Translations under genes and position numbers: made by a program
Notes under the pieces: model-generated
Seen by the model: the letters and a program-made list of their open reading frames with translations, nothing else
The model's database searches: none
What the model was told of the DNA's origin: nothing
Shown: positions 7,199 to 15,509 of the stretch, in pieces
How the letters are laid out: the number at the start of each line of letters is the position of its first letter
Position numbering within the stretch: the first letter of the stretch is position 1
DNA from: a bacterium
GTDB lineage: Bacteria > JAMCPX01
DNA length: 64,000 nt
Direction of reading: 5' to 3'
Assembly: GCA_021792615.1 (NCBI GenBank)
Contig: JAJYUJ010000007.1
Span: 1 to 64,000 of the forward strand

Positions 7199-7467
7199 CT
7201 ACAATTTTTTTTCATAAACATCTTTCCTATGCCGCACAGCAATGATGTCTACCAGATGCTTATTATCATAGATTGCATAGACTACCCGGTAATCGCCTAT
7301 TCTAATGCGCCATAGGTATTTATTACCAACTATTTTTTACACCCGGATGGTCGTGGCTGTTTGGATAGTGCTTCAATTTTTGGAAAAATTCGATTTACTA
7401 TATTTTTCTCAAGTGCCTCCAGCTCTTTGCGTGCTGAACGAGCGAAGCATATCGTGTAATCAGGCAT
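7199..7467 (-). pseudogene. RelE/ParE-family toxin with a one-base frameshift
   Basis: The minus strand from ATG 7467 reads PDYTICFARSARKELEALEK, then RIFPKIEALSKQPRPSGCKK, and hits TAG. Shifting by one base directly after the A6 run (plus-strand T run 7333-7338) restores IVGNKYLWRIRIGDYRVVY and VDIIAVRHRKDVYEKKL to a stop at 7199. Together these make a complete ~89-residue RelE/ParE mRNA interferase, including the conserved WRIRIGDYRV and RHRKDVY motifs. A lost A in the homopolymer explains it. A sequencing error or phase-variable tract is the alternative. The start overlaps the antitoxin stop by 8 bases. Confidence 0.82.
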
Positions 7468-7651
7468 ACAATTTATGTTTTTTTTGCAGCAATTGCCTTA
7501 CAGATTCAAAAGATTCCCGTGGTTCTTTTGCCCGCTTTTTCATAAGCAGATTATCATAGAAGTCACTCCATATTTCACTAAATTTCTTTAAATCTATCTG
7601 GACAGCCACTTTTTTACCTTTTTCATTAGTAACAAATTGAATTCCTGTCAT
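7460..7651 (-). CDS. Antitoxin of the RelE/ParE-type pair
   Basis: A 63-residue protein (MTGIQFVTNEKGKKVAVQIDL, then EIWSDFYDNL and a charged C-terminal helix). It matches the small antitoxins commonly encoded directly before RelE-like toxins. It is expected to wrap the toxin with its C-terminal helix, while the N-terminal part resembles Phd/YefM-like dimerisation strands. AAGGAG precedes the ATG, and a consensus promoter lies 31-59 bases further up. Its partner gene is frameshifted, so this may now be an orphan antitoxin. Confidence 0.75.
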   Translation of the reverse strand: MTGIQFVTNEKGKKVAVQIDLKKFSEIWSDFYDNLLMKKRAKEPRESFESVRQLLQKKHKLYA

Positions 7652-7681
7652 GATTTGTTGTCTCCTTTATCCATTAGTTTA

Positions 7682-7710
7682 ATTATAGCTTTATAATAGA
7701 TGGTTTTCAA
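7682..7710 (-). promoter_or_regulatory. Sigma-70-type promoter of the RelE-pair operon
   Basis: On the minus strand, TTGAAA (7705-7710) and TATAAT (7682-7687) are separated by exactly 17 bases, about 30 bases upstream of the antitoxin ATG. This is the clearest housekeeping promoter in the window. Confidence 0.7.
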
Positions 7711-7870
7711 GTGAAATAAAAGCACAGATTCCATACCGGACGATGAAAAAACGATGTTTTTACAGCGGGGATTGCGCCGACCTCCCGTTCAGCGTGACAA
7801 AACAGAGATGTGTACCAATCCACTTTTATGGGGTCAAAAGGTTATTGTCGCATACATACAACCGCTATAG

Positions 7871-7945
7871 CTGGTAATTATCCCGCCAGGTACGTCACGT
7901 TCTTACCTCTGCCAGAGAGGGGCTTATCAGGCTCGACAATAAAAA
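7871..7945 (-). repeat. Short dispersed repeat, copy C
   Basis: The minus strand reads LFFIVEPDKPLSGRG, then KNVTYLAG and TAA (7878-7880), matching copies A and B. The flanking TGGTAATTATCCCGCC is shared almost exactly with copy A at 5221. It lies between the RelE-pair promoter and the large inverted-repeat element. Confidence 0.65.
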
Positions 7946-7958
7946 ATAGCTTCTTTAT

Positions 7959-8177
7959 CCCGAAAAATGCAATAAGGAAGTTTACTTATTCGCTCAATCC
8001 CGCGATCCACCTGATATCTATACGTTTCTTTATAGAAACGAGATTTAAGTCCTCTGTATGTTTATATGCTATTACCCGGTATGGTTTCCTCATCGGAATT
8101 TCGAAGAATCCCTTTATTTGACGCGGGATTATCGTTCATCACATAAACTTTCTTATTTTTCAAACGCATTTTTCGGG
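7959..8177. repeat. Inverted-repeat element, long form
   Basis: The ends are CCCGAAAAATGC (7959-7970) and GCATTTTTCGGG (8166-8177), extended inward by AATAAGGAAGTTTA and TAAACTTTCTTATT and by CAATCCCGCG/CGCGGGATTAT. The centre carries about 110 bases of unrelated DNA with no gene. The compact form lies at 35361-35456. Here the right arm abuts the stop codon of ctaB (8178-8180). It looks MITE-like and may also terminate transcription. With the rest of 7711-8177, it is the only structure seen in a gap of over 450 bases. Confidence 0.7.
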
Positions 8178-9071
8178 TTATTGTATTTTTGGGGTTGCAC
8201 TCAGCATTTTATCCATTATCAGCAACACCATAATCAGAAGGGCATAGGCATTTATAATCATAAAATCATATTTGCCCGGATATTCCCGTACCCTGAATAT
8301 CAAAAGTTCCGCCATATCTCCCAGCAGTATCAGGGTAACGGGGAAAAGGAGCAGTGCAGCCACCCGCAGGCTTATTATACCGTAGAGGGGCATCATGAGC
8401 GGGATCATCGCAGTGGAAATAATCCAGAGAAACGTCATCCTCGACAATTGCCGGGTTGTAAACACACGACTCAGCGATGGGAGCCTTGCCTTTTCGTAAT
8501 CTTTTCCGTACTTCATAACTATCAGCCAGAAATGCGGGATCTGCCAAACAACCATAAATACCACCAGTACCAGCAACCGCGGGTCTGTTAAATGCCCGCC
8601 GCCGGCTTCAAACCCCGCAACAGGCGGAACAGCGCCGGTTATGGAGCCTGGAATGGATGCGAATGCATTTTTTCTCTTTATTATAAGATAAACAGCGTTA
8701 TACCAGAAAACCGCAAACAGGCCGATACCTGCCGTCTCGAGACTTACAAAAAAGAACAGGAGAAGGAAACCTGCGGCAATGCATGACAATGAGAATGAGA
8801 TTACGGTAACGGATTTCACCCTGCCTGAGGGAAGGGGCCTTGACCTGGTACGGTCCATCAATGCATCTGTATTTCTTTCCTGATATTGATTCAGGGAAAG
8901 CGCACCGCATGCAAGAAGGAAAATGCCGCTCACGGGTGCCAGGATACCGGAGGAAAGCCTGTCCGCCGCCGTCATAAATCCGGTTGCAGCCGAGAATGCA
9001 GCAAGCAGGGCGATCCGAACTTTACTCAGCTCGATAAATAACCGTAAGGAATTCCTGATACGCCGGATCAT
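8178..9071 (-). CDS. ctaB: Heme O synthase (protoheme IX farnesyltransferase)
   Basis: A 297-residue UbiA-family membrane prenyltransferase that farnesylates heme b to heme O for the oxidase. The first acidic motif reads NQYQERNTDALMDRTRSRPLPSG with variation typical of CtaB/CyoE (N-x-x-x-D-x-x-M-x-R-T), and the second region contains WQIPHFW. About nine membrane helices are expected. Its start overlaps the ctaC stop (ATGA). No heme A synthase (CtaA) is encoded nearby, so either heme O is used or CtaA lies elsewhere. Confidence 0.93.
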   Translation of the reverse strand: MIRRIRNSLRLFIELSKVRIALLAAFSAATGFMTAADRLSSGILAPVSGIFLLACGALSLNQYQERNTDALMDRTRSRPLPSGRVKSVTVISFSLSCIAAGFLLLFFFVSLETAGIGLFAVFWYNAVYLIIKRKNAFASIPGSITGAVPPVAGFEAGGGHLTDPRLLVLVVFMVVWQIPHFWLIVMKYGKDYEKARLPSLSRVFTTRQLSRMTFLWIISTAMIPLMMPLYGIISLRVAALLLFPVTLILLGDMAELLIFRVREYPGKYDFMIINAYALLIMVLLIMDKMLSATPKIQ

Positions 9072-9994
9072 TTCAATGTCTTCAGGTACGCGATGATATC
9101 TTTGATGTCCCGGCCGGTAAGCCTGCCCTTGAATGACGGCATAACGTGCGGCGGGAAACCTATTACTTCGTTGACCCCGGGATCCAGGATACAGAGCTTA
9201 ATATACGCATCATTTGCCCTTACCGTTCGCTCCTTCCCGTTTGTGATAACCGTAATCCTGCTGTTGTACAACCCCTTGTAGGTCGGTCCCACAAGAGGTG
9301 AACCGTCGACGGTATGACATCCGGTACAGCCGTATTGCTTGATAAGCCTTTCACCCCGTTCAGCCGCTGCATTGGCCTGTGCGGGTACCTGCTGCCGTGC
9401 GTTGTACCACGAGTCGAAATCGGCTTCCGGAACAATAACGGCCTTCGATAGCATGTGTGCGTGTCCGATCCCGCAGTAAACGGTACAAAATATCTCATAC
9501 GTACCGGTTTTATCCGGTATGAACCATATGCTATTGACCACGCCCGGTACCGCGTCCTGTTTTATCCTGAACGCGGGTATAAAAAATCCATGGATTACAT
9601 CGGCGGACGTTATGTCGAGTTTTACCGGCTTACCGACCGGGAGCTCGAGGATGCCGCTGTTCCTGCCGTTTGCGTACGTAAACAGCCATGACCATTGACG
9701 TCCGGTCACCTTGACGATCATTGCATCCTTCGGTGCACCCTGTGTAAATTTATAATTTTTCCAACCGAGGTAGAACATCACGAGCACGATGCCTATGGGT
9801 ACGACCGTCCATACGATCTCCAGAACGGTACTGTCCTTGACGCTATCGGGCTCCGGATGTCTTTTTTTGTTATACTTTATCGAAAAGAAGATCATAAAAA
9901 ATGTAACAAGGCCGATGATAATGATGCCGGTTACTATGATGAACAGCAGAACACCGTCTACCCCGCTTGCTATGTTTGAAGCATCCGGGAGCAT
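9068..9994 (-). CDS. ctaC: Cytochrome c oxidase subunit II with fused heme c domain
   Basis: A 308-residue COX2. Two N-terminal membrane helices (about 13-40 and 60-85) precede the cupredoxin domain. The binuclear CuA site is seen as HGFFIPAF and CTVYCGIGHAHM (around residues 168-180). A C-terminal cytochrome c domain follows with CTGCH (around 221-225) and a distal Met in HVMPSFKGRL. The fusion defines a caa3-type oxidase, which accepts electrons through its own heme c. There is no typical lipobox. The gene lies 4 bases after the cox4 stop. Confidence 0.95.
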   Translation of the reverse strand: MLPDASNIASGVDGVLLFIIVTGIIIIGLVTFFMIFFSIKYNKKRHPEPDSVKDSTVLEIVWTVVPIGIVLVMFYLGWKNYKFTQGAPKDAMIVKVTGRQWSWLFTYANGRNSGILELPVGKPVKLDITSADVIHGFFIPAFRIKQDAVPGVVNSIWFIPDKTGTYEIFCTVYCGIGHAHMLSKAVIVPEADFDSWYNARQQVPAQANAAAERGERLIKQYGCTGCHTVDGSPLVGPTYKGLYNSRITVITNGKERTVRANDAYIKLCILDPGVNEVIGFPPHVMPSFKGRLTGRDIKDIIAYLKTLK

Positions 9995-9998
9995 ACCA

Positions 9999-10289
9999 TC
10001 ACCTCAGGTACGTATCGGAAAACGTCAGCGAAATGAATATTGCGAGTATAACGAGGGGTATGAATATCATAAACCCGAAATACCCCTTCTCATACTTCAG
10101 ATGCATAAAGAACAACAGGACAAGCAGTGCCTTGATAGCTGCGATGGACATGGATGTAACAGCGGCAAGGTGAAAAGGGTCGAGCTTTGCCAATACTACC
10201 GTAGCTGCAAGCAGTGCCATAAGCACCAGCCATACGATCAGATAGGTACCGTAACCCGCAGGTACTGTCTGTCTGGTTTCCTGTTTCAC
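9999..10289 (-). CDS. ctaF: Cytochrome c oxidase subunit IV
   Basis: A 96-residue protein with three predicted membrane helices (YLIVWLVLMALLAATVV, MSIAAIKALLVLLFFMHLKY, FMIFIPLVILAIFISLTF). The VLLFFMHLKYE motif is typical of the prokaryotic COX4/CtaF family, which stabilises the oxidase. It sits between subunits III and II in the operon, with only 9 and 4 bases separating it from its neighbours. Confidence 0.88.
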   Translation of the reverse strand: MKQETRQTVPAGYGTYLIVWLVLMALLAATVVLAKLDPFHLAAVTSMSIAAIKALLVLLFFMHLKYEKGYFGFMIFIPLVILAIFISLTFSDTYLR

Positions 10290-10298
10290 GTATCCCTC

Positions 10299-10928
10299 CT
10301 ATTTGATAAGATAAAAAAGCGGGAACAAAAAGATCCAGATGATATCGACAAGGTGCCAGTAGAGTCCTGCGTTCTCCAATGCTGCAAACCTGGTTTTGTC
10401 AATCTTTCCCGTATGTATCAACACAAGCATGACGGAAAGTACGGCCACGCCGATGAATACATGTATCCCGTGAAGCCCGGTCATTACATAATAGAGACCA
10501 AAAAACATGATCTCCCCTTTGCCAAGCCTGAGGAGCACCGGGGACCCGGGGTAAAGCCCGTGCTGGAAGTGTGCGAGCCATTCAAACGATTTGATGACCA
10601 GAAACGAGATGCCGAGCACGATGGTGATGCTTAAAAAGATCTCTGTGAGCCTTTTCCTGCCATCCCGGATCGCGTGTACCGATAGGGCCATGAACAGGCT
10701 GCTCGTGAGCAGTACCGCGGTATTGAGCGTACCGATTGCGGTATCCATGTTGAGTGCGGCCGCATGAAATGCCGCGTCATGCCTGGTTCTATACACTGCA
10801 TACAGAAGGAACAGCATGCCGAAGAACATAATCTCCGAGAACAGGAACAGCCACATGCCGAGCTTTACGCCGGTCCCGTCGTATACCTGATCGCGCAGGT
10901 GAGGAAAGGGTTCATTCATTTCCCGCAC
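10299..10928 (-). CDS. ctaE: Cytochrome c oxidase subunit III
   Basis: A 209-residue five-helix COX3. KLGMWLFLFSEIMFFGML, GLHGIHVFIG and YWHLVDIIWIFLFPLFYL are the diagnostic stretches. The short five-helix form, lacking the first two helices of the mitochondrial protein, is usual in caa3 oxidases. Its start overlaps the ctaD end by 17 bases, so the two genes are tightly coupled. Confidence 0.95.
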   Translation of the reverse strand: MREMNEPFPHLRDQVYDGTGVKLGMWLFLFSEIMFFGMLFLLYAVYRTRHDAAFHAAALNMDTAIGTLNTAVLLTSSLFMALSVHAIRDGRKRLTEIFLSITIVLGISFLVIKSFEWLAHFQHGLYPGSPVLLRLGKGEIMFFGLYYVMTGLHGIHVFIGVAVLSVMLVLIHTGKIDKTRFAALENAGLYWHLVDIIWIFLFPLFYLIK

Positions 10929-12540
10929 CAGTGTTGAATATGTAGGGTCTTTCCGTAATCACGGGTATCTCCCGGAAGTTTTCCCGCGGTGGCGGGGACG
11001 GGATCTTCCATTCGAGCGTAACGCCGCCCCATGGGTTTGCAGGGGCTTTCGGCCCTTTGAACAGGGCGTAGATCAGATTGGCGAACATTATGATGAGACC
11101 CGGAACAAGTATCCACGATCCTATGATGGATATGAGCTGACCCGTATGGAACTGCGGAAGGTAGTCGTACGACCTCCTCGGCATGCCTTCCCATCCCAGG
11201 ACGAACATGGGAAAGTACAGGGTATTGAATCCTATGAACATAACAAGTAATGCCAGCTTCGCCACGTTTTTATTGTACATCTTTCCGAACATCTTCGGGA
11301 ACCAGTAATGGATACCTGCAAACAATGCGAACGCAGTGCCCCCGAACATCACATAGTGCAGATGTCCGACGACGAAGTAAGTATCGTGGACCTGCACATC
11401 AACGGCAAGCGCACCCTGCATCAGCCCGGTGAATCCGCCTATCGAGAACAAAAAAATAAAAGCGAATGTAAAAAGCAGGGGAGGCTCCAGTTCGATCGAC
11501 CCGCCATAAAGGCTCGCAACCCAGTTGAATACCTTGACACCGCTCGGCACTGCAACAATGAACGTGAGGAGAGAAAAGAGCCACTTTGCCGTCTGACTCA
11601 TTCCGCTGGTGAACATGTGGTGCCCCCACACCAGGGAGCCGAAGAATGCTATGGCAAGGCTTGACATAGCTATCGCAGTATATCCGAAGATAGGCTTCTT
11701 TGAGAAAGTAGGGATTATTTCCGTAACGACCCCCATGGCAGGAAGGATCATGATATAGACCGCGGGATGCGAGTACATCCAAAAGAGGTGCTGATACAGC
11801 AGCGGATCGCCGCCGCTGGCGGGATCAAAAAGGTATATACCGAACACCCTGCCCGCTATGATCAGGAGCAGCGTTATGGCTATGACCGGTGTCGCAAGGA
11901 TCTGCACCCATCCGGTTGCATAGAGAGACCAGGCAAACAACGGCATGCGGAACCACTTCATGCCCGGCGCCCTGTATCGGTGGATCGTTGTAATGAAGTT
12001 GATACCGGTGAGCATGGAGGAGAAGCCGATCAGGAAAACGGAGAATGCAGCAAGTGTGACATTGGTACCGGTCTGTATGCTGTACGGTACATAGAAAGTC
12101 CAGCCCGTATCGATCGGACCTCCTCCCGTGAAGAGCGATACCATGGCGAGGACTGCACCGATAACGAAAACATACCATGAAAGCAGATTGAGCCTCGGAA
12201 ACGCAACGTCCTTTGCGCCTATCAGGATGGGGAGAAAAAAATTCCCGAGGAAAGCGGGGATGCTGGGTATAATGAATATGAAGATCATGATAACCCCGTG
12301 AATGGTAAAGAGTGCGTCATAGGTCTGAGCGGAGAGGATCTTGTGTCCCGGTTCAATCAATGCAAGCCTCATGGTGAATCCTATGGACACAGCTACCGCA
12401 AAAAAAGAGAACATCACTATCGCATACAAAAGTCCTATCCGCTTGTGGTCCGTCGACAGAATCCATGCGAGAATGCCGCGGCCGTTGGCGGTCTTATCGA
12501 GATAACCCATGCCGCCGGTATCATTCGTATTATTTTCCAC
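10912..12540 (-). CDS. ctaD: Cytochrome c oxidase subunit I (A2-type heme-copper oxidase)
   Basis: A 542-residue COX1, the catalytic subunit that reduces oxygen and pumps protons. Visible heme and copper ligands include HGVIMIF, the CuB His and cross-linked Tyr in YSHPAVYI, WGHHMFTSG, and the paired HDTYFVVGHLHYV. YSHPAVY replaces the GHPEVY glutamate motif, which marks the A2 class of heme-copper oxidases, as in Thermus and Rhodothermus caa3. The gene overlaps the SCO gene upstream by 11 bases and ctaE downstream by 17, giving one compact operon. Confidence 0.96.
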   Translation of the reverse strand: MENNTNDTGGMGYLDKTANGRGILAWILSTDHKRIGLLYAIVMFSFFAVAVSIGFTMRLALIEPGHKILSAQTYDALFTIHGVIMIFIFIIPSIPAFLGNFFLPILIGAKDVAFPRLNLLSWYVFVIGAVLAMVSLFTGGGPIDTGWTFYVPYSIQTGTNVTLAAFSVFLIGFSSMLTGINFITTIHRYRAPGMKWFRMPLFAWSLYATGWVQILATPVIAITLLLIIAGRVFGIYLFDPASGGDPLLYQHLFWMYSHPAVYIMILPAMGVVTEIIPTFSKKPIFGYTAIAMSSLAIAFFGSLVWGHHMFTSGMSQTAKWLFSLLTFIVAVPSGVKVFNWVASLYGGSIELEPPLLFTFAFIFLFSIGGFTGLMQGALAVDVQVHDTYFVVGHLHYVMFGGTAFALFAGIHYWFPKMFGKMYNKNVAKLALLVMFIGFNTLYFPMFVLGWEGMPRRSYDYLPQFHTGQLISIIGSWILVPGLIIMFANLIYALFKGPKAPANPWGGVTLEWKIPSPPPRENFREIPVITERPYIFNTGAGNE

Positions 12541-13363
12541 CTTTGTCTTCCCTCCTGTATTTTTTCCCGGTAATGAGGAGAAAGGCTATGAAGCCAAGAG
12601 CTGTGAGCAGACAAACGGCACCGGTAACCCTCAGTACATCAAACACATAGCTGTTTGTATGCGGGTCGAAGGAATAGCAGACGTCCAGGAGCCTGTTGAC
12701 CGTAGGGCCTATCCGGCCCTGCGAAGCCTCTATGAGCGCCATCTTGACTTGAAACGGCAGGAAGGTGTCCCCGTAAATATAGCGTATGATCTTTCCATCG
12801 TGTGAAAGAACGATAAGACCGACCGGATGCTCATAGTCGTCTCCGACCTTTACATAGCCGAACCCCACGGCCTTTGTCAGTCTGTCAATGTTTTTTTGAT
12901 CGCCTGTTAAGAATCTCCACGTTGTTTCCGGGTAACCTGCGGGCAGGGTATTGTAAAAATTGATTTTCTTTTTCATTGCCTGCGCCGTGGTTTCGGTAGG
13001 ATCGAAGCTGAGGGTAATGACCCTGTACTCATGAGGCGGTACATCGAGCTTTGACAGCATATTGGCCATACCGGCGAGAAGGAGATTACATTCATCGGGA
13101 CAATGAAAGTAGACCAGGGAGAGGATTGTAGGCCTGTCGATGAGCTTGCCGAGCTGCACGTCTTTGCCGTTTTCATCTTTAAATGTAAGGTCCAGGGGAA
13201 CGTATGCTCCCAGTTTTTCCTTGAACCCGATTACCGGCCTTTTTTTTGTCATATTCGCCATGTCCATGTGAGCATAGGTACTTCTGCACATTCCGATTAG
13301 AAAAAGGCCTGCCGCTATACATGTCAAAAACATCTTTCTTATGTGCACCGTTTTTCTGCACAT
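12530..13363 (-). CDS. SCO1/SenC copper chaperone
   Basis: A 277-residue SCO-family protein that inserts copper into the CuA site of subunit II. An N-terminal signal or anchor helix (MFLTCIAAGLFLIGM) precedes a thioredoxin fold with the copper ligands in CPDEC and the distal histidine in YEHPVG. A second C-terminal membrane helix (VTGAVCLLTALGFIAFLLITG) is less usual and would tether both ends. The ATG at 13363, with GAGAGG upstream, is preferred to the GTG one codon earlier. It is the first gene of the oxidase operon, which starts only 9 bases after dnaB. Confidence 0.9.
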   Translation of the reverse strand: MCRKTVHIRKMFLTCIAAGLFLIGMCRSTYAHMDMANMTKKRPVIGFKEKLGAYVPLDLTFKDENGKDVQLGKLIDRPTILSLVYFHCPDECNLLLAGMANMLSKLDVPPHEYRVITLSFDPTETTAQAMKKKINFYNTLPAGYPETTWRFLTGDQKNIDRLTKAVGFGYVKVGDDYEHPVGLIVLSHDGKIIRYIYGDTFLPFQVKMALIEASQGRIGPTVNRLLDVCYSFDPHTNSYVFDVLRVTGAVCLLTALGFIAFLLITGKKYRREDKGGK

Positions 13364-13372
13364 CACAACCTC

Positions 13373-14743
13373 TCAATTTTCGGCAAGTTCGACTTTCTCC
13401 GGGGTAAAATTCTCGAACCGCGTAAACTCGCCGATAAATGTAAGTTTTATGTTCTTCGTGGGACCGTTCCTGTGTTTGGCGATAAGGATCTCCGCTATGC
13501 CGTGGTCCTTGGTCGGGTTGTCCTCTTTGCTGTAAAGCTCCGGCCGGTGGATGAATATGATAAGATCGGCATCCTGCTCTATGGCGCCCGACCCCCGCAA
13601 GTCCGACAACTGCGGCCTTTTGAAGTCCCTTTTCTCTCCTTCCCTGTTCAGCTGGGAAAGCAGAAGCACGGGGACATCGAGTTCCTTTGCAAGGGCCTTC
13701 AAGGAGCCCGATAGCGCGGCTATTGCAGCCTGGGTACTTTCCGACTCTCTCGGCTGTTCCATGATCTGCAGGTAGTCTATGATGAGTAATTTCAATTTAT
13801 TCTCGGCCTTGAGCCGCCGGGCCTTTGCCCTGATCTCGAGCATAGAGATTGCAGGCTTATCATCGATGATGATAGGGGCATTCTGGATAATCGAAGCCGC
13901 TTTATTCAATCTTTGGAATTCCGCGAACTCAAGATAGCCCCTCAGGATACTCATGTACCTTACCCTTGCTTCCATGGAAAGCAGACGCAGCGCAAGCTGC
14001 TGCTTGCTCATCTCGAGAGAAAAGATCGCAACCGGGTTTTGGTGTTTCACGGATGCGTTCATGGCTATGTTCAGAGCGAGGGATGTTTTCCCGACACCCG
14101 GCCTTGCCGCAATAACAATCAGGTCGGATGCCTGGAATCCCGAGGTTATATCGTCAAGTGCGTCGAACCCGCTCGGAACGCCGGTTACTGCCATTTTATT
14201 TTTTCTGCGTTCCTCGATAATCTGGTACGCCTTTTCTATGAGCTCCTTTGAAGTAACCATGGTGGAGGTAAACCTTTTCTGGGTTATATCGAAGATCAAT
14301 TTCACGGAGCCGTCGAGATAATTGTCTATCTCTATGGACGGGTCGTACCCCATTTTTGCGATCTGCATCGAGTTCGTTATAAGCTCGCGCCGGATGGCCT
14401 TTTCTTTTATGATGTTGGCATACGTCGTAATATTCGTCGTCACCGGCGCGAGATCGATCAATGAAGCGACATACGATTCGCCGCCCGCAACCTCGAGCGA
14501 ACCGTTGTTTTTGAGATATTCGGTTATGGTCAGCACATCGACGGGAACACTTTTTTTGTTGAGTTCGATGAGGGCCGCATAGATCAACCGGTGCGAAGGA
14601 GTATAAAAGTCGTCGACCCGGAGTATATCCATGACCTTGTAGATAGCATCCTGATCAAAAAGTATATTCCCCAGGACCGCCCTTTCCGCATCGAGGTTCT
14701 GCGGCAATACGCTTTCAATAAAAGATGTTTCCGTTTTAGCCAT
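13373..14743 (-). CDS. dnaB: Replicative DNA helicase DnaB
   Basis: A 456-residue DnaB, the hexameric 5'-3' fork helicase. The N-terminal helical domain (QNLDAERAVLGNILFD) is followed by the RecA-like motor with Walker A (ARPGVGKTS), Walker B (LLIIDYLQIM), the SQLNREGEKR motif and the arginine finger region (SDLRGSGAIEQDADLIIFIHR). Length is normal and no intein interrupts the usual site. It is last in the rpsF-ssb-rpsR-rplI-dnaB block and starts 6 bases after rplI. Confidence 0.97.
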   Translation of the reverse strand: MAKTETSFIESVLPQNLDAERAVLGNILFDQDAIYKVMDILRVDDFYTPSHRLIYAALIELNKKSVPVDVLTITEYLKNNGSLEVAGGESYVASLIDLAPVTTNITTYANIIKEKAIRRELITNSMQIAKMGYDPSIEIDNYLDGSVKLIFDITQKRFTSTMVTSKELIEKAYQIIEERRKNKMAVTGVPSGFDALDDITSGFQASDLIVIAARPGVGKTSLALNIAMNASVKHQNPVAIFSLEMSKQQLALRLLSMEARVRYMSILRGYLEFAEFQRLNKAASIIQNAPIIIDDKPAISMLEIRAKARRLKAENKLKLLIIDYLQIMEQPRESESTQAAIAALSGSLKALAKELDVPVLLLSQLNREGEKRDFKRPQLSDLRGSGAIEQDADLIIFIHRPELYSKEDNPTKDHGIAEILIAKHRNGPTKNIKLTFIGEFTRFENFTPEKVELAEN

Positions 14744-14749
14744 CTTGTC

Positions 14750-15202
14750 TTATTCGGATACCCTGCCTACAACCTTCACCTTTAAATTCGCTATTATCTC
14801 GGGATGCAATTTTACGACGATATTGTACAATCCGATGCTGTGTATCGGGGTATCAAGCTCTATCTTCCTCTTATCTATCTTTAGTCCGCTCTTTTCGAGA
14901 GCCTCGGATATATCCTGTGCGGTAACCGCGCCGAAAAGTTTTTCCTGATCCCCCATGGGTTTCTCCAGCACAAGTTCCGTATTTTCTATCCTCTGCTTTA
15001 TATCCGTTGTACTCTTCAGGAACTTTTTCTTGATATGCTCTACCATCATCTTCTGGTGATTGATTGCCTTAACGCTGCCCGTGTCCGCTATCATGGCAAG
15101 CTGTTTCGGTATAAGATAGTTGATGGCATACCCGTCTTTTACGTTGATTACGTCCCCGACCTTACCCAGTGTTGGAATCTCGCTTTTTAATATAACCTTC
15201 AT
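14750..15202 (-). CDS. rplI: Ribosomal protein bL9
   Basis: A 150-residue bL9 of the large subunit. The N-terminal rRNA-binding domain shows the conserved LGKVGDVINVKDGYA-NYLIPK signature, followed by the long connecting helix and the C-terminal domain (KLFGAVTAQDISEAL). AGAGGAG lies before the ATG. It lies between rpsR and dnaB, as in many bacteria. Confidence 0.97.
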   Translation of the reverse strand: MKVILKSEIPTLGKVGDVINVKDGYAINYLIPKQLAMIADTGSVKAINHQKMMVEHIKKKFLKSTTDIKQRIENTELVLEKPMGDQEKLFGAVTAQDISEALEKSGLKIDKRKIELDTPIHSIGLYNIVVKLHPEIIANLKVKVVGRVSE

Positions 15203-15214
15203 CCGTCGTCTCCT

Positions 15215-15481
15215 CTATAATTCAAGTTTTTCGTTTACCGTCGTAAACGGTAAAAGGGCGAGTATCCTCGCACGCTTAATAGCAACAGTCAATGTCCTCT
15301 GGTGACGCGCGCATGTCCCCGTCAACCGCCGCGGCAATATTTTTCCTCTCTCCGATATAAAACTCATCAACATGTCCGGGTTCTTATAATCGATGGTACT
15401 CTGCTTGTCATTGCAGAACCTGCAAACCCTCTTTTTTACTACGATAGCCTTTCTTCTTGTATTTGGCCTTCTCTCTTCCAT
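15215..15481 (-). CDS. rpsR: Ribosomal protein bS18
   Basis: An 88-residue bS18, a small-subunit platform protein that pairs with bS6. The conserved [21 protein letters not shown]-type core and [11 protein letters not shown] segment are present. A Cys pair in CRFC, with a later Cys in TGTCARHQ, suggests the zinc-binding (C+) form. AGGAGG precedes the ATG. Confidence 0.97.
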   Translation of the reverse strand: MEERRPNTRRKAIVVKKRVCRFCNDKQSTIDYKNPDMLMSFISERGKILPRRLTGTCARHQRTLTVAIKRARILALLPFTTVNEKLEL

Positions 15482-15509
15482 CTTTTCCTCCTATACTTAT
15501 TACTTCGTA

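Noticed and set aside
9789-10634. Long plus-strand frame (281 codons) opposite the oxidase genes
   Set aside because: It is antisense to ctaC, ctaF and ctaE, which are unmistakable. The Cys/His/Lys-rich composition is typical of a shadow frame.
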